This document shows, piece after piece, positions 6,022-9,051 of a DNA stretch of 9,051 nt. Source of the stretch: Desulfuromonadales bacterium (GTDB taxonomy: Bacteria > Desulfobacterota > Desulfuromonadia > Desulfuromonadales > JACZKF01); assembly GCA_014860175.1 (NCBI GenBank), contig JACZKF010000364.1:1-9051 (forward strand). The letters run 5' to 3'. Position 1 is the stretch's first letter, and each line of letters begins with the position of its first letter. The translations under genes and the position numbers were made by a program. A model generated the notes under the pieces. The model did no database searches and was not told the origin of the DNA. It worked only from the letters and a program-made list of their open reading frames with translations.

Positions 6022-6831
6022 TCAGACGACGGGCCGGAAACGGTAGCCGACCACCACTTCGTCACCCCGGCGATTCTCGACACACTTGAGCTCCATCGCC
6101 TGCCCGGCTTTGAGCTCGCTCCCGGCCACCTCGGTCAGCAAGGTAAAGATGCTGGGGCCGCCGTCGTCGAGCTGGACGTACCCCTGGGCATGGGGGGCGG
6201 TAAACCCCTCTGGCGCGGCGCCGGAGACATGGCTGCTGACCAGCGTGCCGGTGGGGCTCAGCCGGACCGTGCTGACCTCGGCCTCGTTCAGGCACGAGGG
6301 GCAGTTGCGCCGCTGGGGGAAAAAGGTCTTGCCGCAGCCGGCGCAGTGGGTGCCGAGCATCCGCAGCTGCCCCAGGTTAAGCCCGGCGAGGCTGTTGGGG
6401 ACTTCGCATTGCCACTGCGGCTCGTCGTGCAGGGTCGCCAGATACTGGGCGATCTCCCTGACTTCGGTGCCGGTGGGGAAGATCTTGCGCACGCCGAGGG
6501 CGAGCAGCGACGGATAGTCGTCGCGCGGGATGATGCCGCCGATGGTGATCGGGATGTCGGTGGCACCGTGTTTTTCCAGCTCCTGCTTGAGCTTGTTGAC
6601 GATCGACAGATGGGCGCCGACCATCGAGGAGATGCCGATCACGTCGACGTCCTCCTCCACGGCCGTTTTGGCCACCATCGCCGGCGTCTGCCGCAGACCG
6701 GTGTAGATCACCTCGAAACCGGCCCGGCGCAGTCCGTGCGACACCACGTAGACGCCGCGGTTGTGTCCGTCGAGGCCGATCTTGGCCATCAGGACACGGA
6801 TTTTTTTGCCGCCGCTCTGGTTCATGTCCAT
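6022..6831 (-). CDS. B12-binding domain fused to zinc-ribbon/OB-fold (DUF35) domain
   Basis: A 269-residue protein with two domains normally found on separate polypeptides. Residues about 9-135 are a B12-binding mutase small-subunit domain: GLDGHNRG gives the DXHXXG motif (Asp21, axial ligand His23, Gly26), followed by GISSMVGAH (66-74) and TIGGIIP (96-102). Residues about 155-269 are a DUF35 domain: a zinc ribbon with Cys163, 166, 177 and 180, then an OB fold (PTGTLVSSHVS at 193-203, AHAQ-like PHAQGYVQL at 213-221, and GQAMELKCV). The linker is about 25 residues, without a stop. It should serve the mutase encoded just upstream (10-base overlap) and the thiolase just downstream (23-base gap). 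An ATG at 6858 is also in frame, but AGGAAGG fits the ATG at 6831, and a further ATG at 6825 makes an ATGA overlap with the mutase stop. The domain calls are secure; the joint role is inference. Confidence 0.9.
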   Translation of the reverse strand: MDMNQSGGKKIRVLMAKIGLDGHNRGVYVVSHGLRRAGFEVIYTGLRQTPAMVAKTAVEEDVDVIGISSMVGAHLSIVNKLKQELEKHGATDIPITIGGIIPRDDYPSLLALGVRKIFPTGTEVREIAQYLATLHDEPQWQCEVPNSLAGLNLGQLRMLGTHCAGCGKTFFPQRRNCPSCLNEAEVSTVRLSPTGTLVSSHVSGAAPEGFTAPHAQGYVQLDDGGPSIFTLLTEVAGSELKAGQAMELKCVENRRGDEVVVGYRFRPVV

Positions 6832-8480
6832 GACACACCTTCCTGGTAATAGCCCCAAATGTCACCGAGCACCTTGCACATCTCGCCGATGGTGGCGTAG
6901 GCCTTGGCGCACTCCACCAGCGCCGGCACCGAGTTCTTGCCGGCACGCACATCCTGCTCCAGGCGCTTGAGCGTACGGGCGACCAGCTCGTTGTCCCGCT
7001 CTCCCCGCAGCTCGTTGAGCTTGCCGATGATCCGCTCCTGCACCCCTTCTTCGGACTTGAAGCATTCGGCATCGACCATGTTCTCGGTGTCGACGAAACG
7101 GTTGACGCCGACGATGAGCCGCTCCCCTTTTTCGATCTGCTGCTGGTACTCGCTTGCCCCCTTGCGACAGAGATTCTGGTAGTAGCTCTCCTCGATCGCC
7201 TTTTGCGCCCCCCCCTTGGCGGCAATCTCCTTCATCACCTCGAGCGCTTCCTGCTCGATGCGGTTGGTGAGCGCCTCGACGTAGTAGGAACCCCCCAGCG
7301 GATCGACCACGTCGGCGATGCCGGTCTCGTTGGCCAGGATGTGCTGGGTCATCAGGGCGACCTGGGCCGCTTCCTTGGTCGGGATCGAGATCACCTCGTC
7401 CATGGCGTTGCACGACAGGCTCTGCACGCCGCCCAGAAGGGCGCCGAGCGCCTCGATGGTGACCCGGACGATGTTGTTGAGCGGCTGCTGGGCGGTCATG
7501 GTATAGCCGGTGGTGAAGACCCGGATGAAGCACTGCATGCTCTTCGGGTCTTTGGCGCCGTAGCGCTCTTTCAGCATCCGCGCCCACATCCGGCGAAACG
7601 CCCGGTATTTGGCCGCCTCCTCGAACAGGTTCATCGGCACCGACAGCTGGCACTCCAGCGACGGGGCGAAGGAGTCGATGTCGAGACCGCGGCTGACCGC
7701 TTCGTCGATATAGGCCTGGGCGTTGGAGAGCGAGAACGCGACTTCCTGGACCGCCGTCGCCCCCCCCTGGCGCATGTGCGAGCCGCAGATGACGATCGGC
7801 TTGAAGTGCGGGTGGTGCTTGGTGCAGTACTCGACCGTGTCGATGGCGAACTTGAGCGACGGGGTCGGGGGGAAGATGTAGGTGCCGCGGGCGACATACT
7901 CCTTGAGGATGTCGTTTTGCAGCACCACCGAAAATTTAGCCGGATCAAGCTTCTGCTTCTCCCCCAGCGCCAGGAAGAGGGCGAGCATGATCGGCCCGAT
8001 GGCGTTGGCGGTGGTGAAGATCTGCCGGGTCTGGTCCAGAGGGATGCCGTTGAAGATCGCCTCCATGTCGCGCAGCGAGTTGATCGCCACCCCGGCCTTG
8101 CCGACCTCGCCGTCGGCCAGGTCGTTGTCCGAATCGAGACCGAGCTGGGTCGGCAGGTCGAGAGCCAGCGCCAGCGCCGTCTGCCCCTTGGAGAGGAGGT
8201 ATTTGAACCTCTCGTTGGTCGCCTCCGGGTTGCCGAACCCCGAATACTGCCCCATGGCCCAGTGCTCGGCCCGGTACATCGCCGGATAGATCCCGCGGGT
8301 GTAGGGGAACTGCCCCGGCTGCCCGAGGTCCCGCTCCGGGTCGAAGCCGGTTTTGGCGAGCTCCTCCTGATTGTAGACATCCGCCAGCTCGATGTTGGAG
8401 TCGGTCAGGAAAACCTCCTTGCGCCTCCCTCGTTTCTTGTAGTCGCTGGCTACCAGATCCTTCCAGTCATCATGCTGCAT
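6822..8480 (-). CDS. Methylmalonyl-CoA mutase-family acyl-CoA mutase, large (catalytic) subunit
   Basis: A 552-residue coenzyme-B12 mutase subunit consisting of the substrate-binding TIM barrel only. It has no C-terminal cobalamin domain; that is on the next gene, as in the two-part isobutyryl-, 2-hydroxyisobutyryl- and archaeal methylmalonyl-CoA mutases. Family motifs are PYTRGIYPAMY (59-69), ALALDLPTQLGLDSDN (104-119), LQNDILKEYVARGTYIFPP (187-205) and GSHMRQGGAT (233-242). Compared from memory with the Propionibacterium enzyme, Arg62, Tyr69, Gln188, Arg198 and His235 match Arg82, Tyr89, Gln197, Arg207 and His244 with the same internal spacing within each half. Tyr89 and Arg207 bind the substrate's free carboxylate there, and isobutyryl-CoA mutases replace them. 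A dicarboxylic acyl-CoA is therefore likely, either methylmalonyl/succinyl-CoA itself or a substituted analogue. It overlaps the PrpD-like gene by 11 bases, with AGGGG before its ATG. No MeaB-type G-protein chaperone gene is visible. Confidence 0.92.
   Translation of the reverse strand: MQHDDWKDLVASDYKKRGRRKEVFLTDSNIELADVYNQEELAKTGFDPERDLGQPGQFPYTRGIYPAMYRAEHWAMGQYSGFGNPEATNERFKYLLSKGQTALALALDLPTQLGLDSDNDLADGEVGKAGVAINSLRDMEAIFNGIPLDQTRQIFTTANAIGPIMLALFLALGEKQKLDPAKFSVVLQNDILKEYVARGTYIFPPTPSLKFAIDTVEYCTKHHPHFKPIVICGSHMRQGGATAVQEVAFSLSNAQAYIDEAVSRGLDIDSFAPSLECQLSVPMNLFEEAAKYRAFRRMWARMLKERYGAKDPKSMQCFIRVFTTGYTMTAQQPLNNIVRVTIEALGALLGGVQSLSCNAMDEVISIPTKEAAQVALMTQHILANETGIADVVDPLGGSYYVEALTNRIEQEALEVMKEIAAKGGAQKAIEESYYQNLCRKGASEYQQQIEKGERLIVGVNRFVDTENMVDAECFKSEEGVQERIIGKLNELRGERDNELVARTLKRLEQDVRAGKNSVPALVECAKAYATIGEMCKVLGDIWGYYQEGVSWT
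6838..6844 (-). promoter_or_regulatory. Ribosome binding site that sets the start of the B12/DUF35 fusion
   Basis: AGGAAGG lies six bases before the ATG at 6829-6831, inside the 3' end of the mutase gene. It decides against the longer frame from 6858, whose first nine codons would encode no part of the conserved fold. The ATG at 6823-6825, twelve bases from the site, is the second choice. Confidence 0.6.
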
Positions 8481-9051
8481 GTTTCGACCCCTGAGTATTG
8501 GTGAGAATGCGGGTAAGCCCCGTGAACAGTGCCGAGGTATCGAGTGAACAGTCGTCGGCCAGCACCGCTTCGATTTCAGCCTGCTCCCCTTCGATCAGGC
8601 AGTCGGCGGCGGCTTTGCGGAACTTGTGCCGGGTGAAGGCGTCGGGGAGCGGATTTTCCGGCTCGCCGCGGGCGATCAGAATTTCCTTGCGGAGCCCGCC
8701 GCCGGCGACCGTCTGCAGTTCGACCAGGGCACCGCGCTTCTTCGGATAAAGAGCGTCAATCTGCGGCTCGACAGCGACGCGGATGCGCGGCATCAGCGCC
8801 AGAATGCGCGGGTTGGTAAAATGCTCTTCGGCGAAGGCGTCATAGTCGTTGTGACCGAGGACGATCCGGGCGGCCATGGCGTAGGAGAGATTGAAGTAGG
8901 CGTCGCCCCGGCTCTTGAGCTGGTGGATTTCGGTGTCGACGGCCGCCCGATAGGTGCCGACGGTAATCCGCTCGACCTGCGCCGCCGTCAGCGGCGCCTT
9001 CTCCAGAATCGCCGCCAGGGCGTCGAGAGCAGGGTGCAGGTGGCGGCAGCC
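8470..9051 (-). CDS. MmgE/PrpD-family protein (C-terminal part)
   Basis: The gene enters from the right edge; 193 C-terminal residues remain of a usual length near 450. The first visible residues, GCRHLHPALDA, are the family hallmark CRHTHPAIDA, followed by RITVGTYRAA, a YFNLSYAMA segment (typically KFSLPYAVA), a YPKKRGALVEL strand and the GEPENPLPDAFTRHKF segment. The family includes 2-methylcitrate dehydratase, cis-aconitate decarboxylase and iminodisuccinate epimerase. A dehydratase, decarboxylase or isomerase acting on a di- or tricarboxylic acid is expected, but the catalytic part is mostly outside the window. Its stop overlaps the mutase start by 11 bases, so the two are probably translationally coupled. 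There are no prpB/prpC-like genes nearby, so ordinary methylcitrate-cycle service is not supported. Confidence 0.88.
   Translation of the reverse strand, partial: GCRHLHPALDALAAILEKAPLTAAQVERITVGTYRAAVDTEIHQLKSRGDAYFNLSYAMAARIVLGHNDYDAFAEEHFTNPRILALMPRIRVAVEPQIDALYPKKRGALVELQTVAGGGLRKEILIARGEPENPLPDAFTRHKFRKAAADCLIEGEQAEIEAVLADDCSLDTSALFTGLTRILTNTQGSKHAA

Noticed and set aside
6832..6858. Upstream ATG at 6858 as start of the B12/DUF35 protein
   Set aside because: It adds nine non-conserved residues and enlarges the overlap with the mutase gene. AGGAAGG is correctly spaced for the ATG at 6831.
3407..8504. Other long plus-strand frames (about 3407-4783, 4844-5971, 5968-6849 and 7203-8504)
   Set aside because: Each lies antisense to a minus-strand gene with recognised catalytic motifs and good ribosome sites. 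The translations are low-complexity and resemble no family.
1..9051. CRISPR arrays, insertion sequences, tRNA or rRNA genes, phage genes
   Set aside because: I saw no regularly spaced direct repeats, transposase or integrase motifs, RNA-gene sequences or phage functions. The window is almost wholly filled with metabolic genes.

Overview
The window is a GC-rich stretch of bacterial DNA with every convincing gene on the minus strand, so transcription runs from high to low coordinates. The combination of genes suggests an anaerobe that breaks down an organic acid or aromatic compound. It holds a molybdopterin enzyme of the pyrogallol-phloroglucinol transhydroxylase type, an Fe-S/FMN/FAD 'old yellow enzyme' reductase, a family III CoA-transferase, a B12 acyl-CoA mutase and a thiolase. 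A Desulfuromonadales/Pelobacter-like or other Desulfobacterota origin is my best guess. This is inference from gene content; no taxonomic marker is present.

Layout in transcription order: (1) the C-terminal part of an MmgE/PrpD-family protein, cut by the right edge (8470-9051); (2) the large, catalytic subunit of a methylmalonyl-CoA-mutase-family enzyme (6822-8480); (3) a fused protein joining the mutase's B12-binding domain to a zinc-ribbon/OB-fold (DUF35) domain of the kind that partners thiolases (6022-6831); (4) an SCP-x/BbsB-type thiolase (4835-5998, TTG start); (5) a family III CoA-transferase (3509-4753); (6) a 679-residue 2-enoate/2,4-dienoyl-CoA-reductase-like flavoprotein with a cysteine-rich insertion (1383-3422). 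Genes 1-3 overlap and 3-6 are separated by 23-86 bases, so they look like one operon. After gene 6 comes a 323-base gap with a strong GC-rich hairpin, a good sigma70-type promoter, an inverted repeat near the predicted transcription start and a possible 49-residue small ORF. (7) The N-terminal 353 residues of the transhydroxylase-like molybdenum enzyme follow (1-1059, cut by the left edge), probably as a separate transcription unit.

Working model (inference): the CoA-transferase activates a carboxylic acid, the mutase rearranges its carbon skeleton, and the thiolase cleaves the product. The PrpD-like protein and the flavoprotein supply dehydration/isomerisation and reduction steps. The most unusual observation is gene 3. 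One polypeptide carries the cobalamin module of the mutase and the zinc-ribbon/OB-fold module of the thiolase, and its gene sits exactly between the genes of its two expected partners. This suggests a physically coupled mutase-thiolase complex. The substrate cannot be read from the sequence, but the mutase keeps the Tyr and Arg that bind the free carboxylate in methylmalonyl-CoA mutase, which points to a dicarboxylic acyl-CoA.
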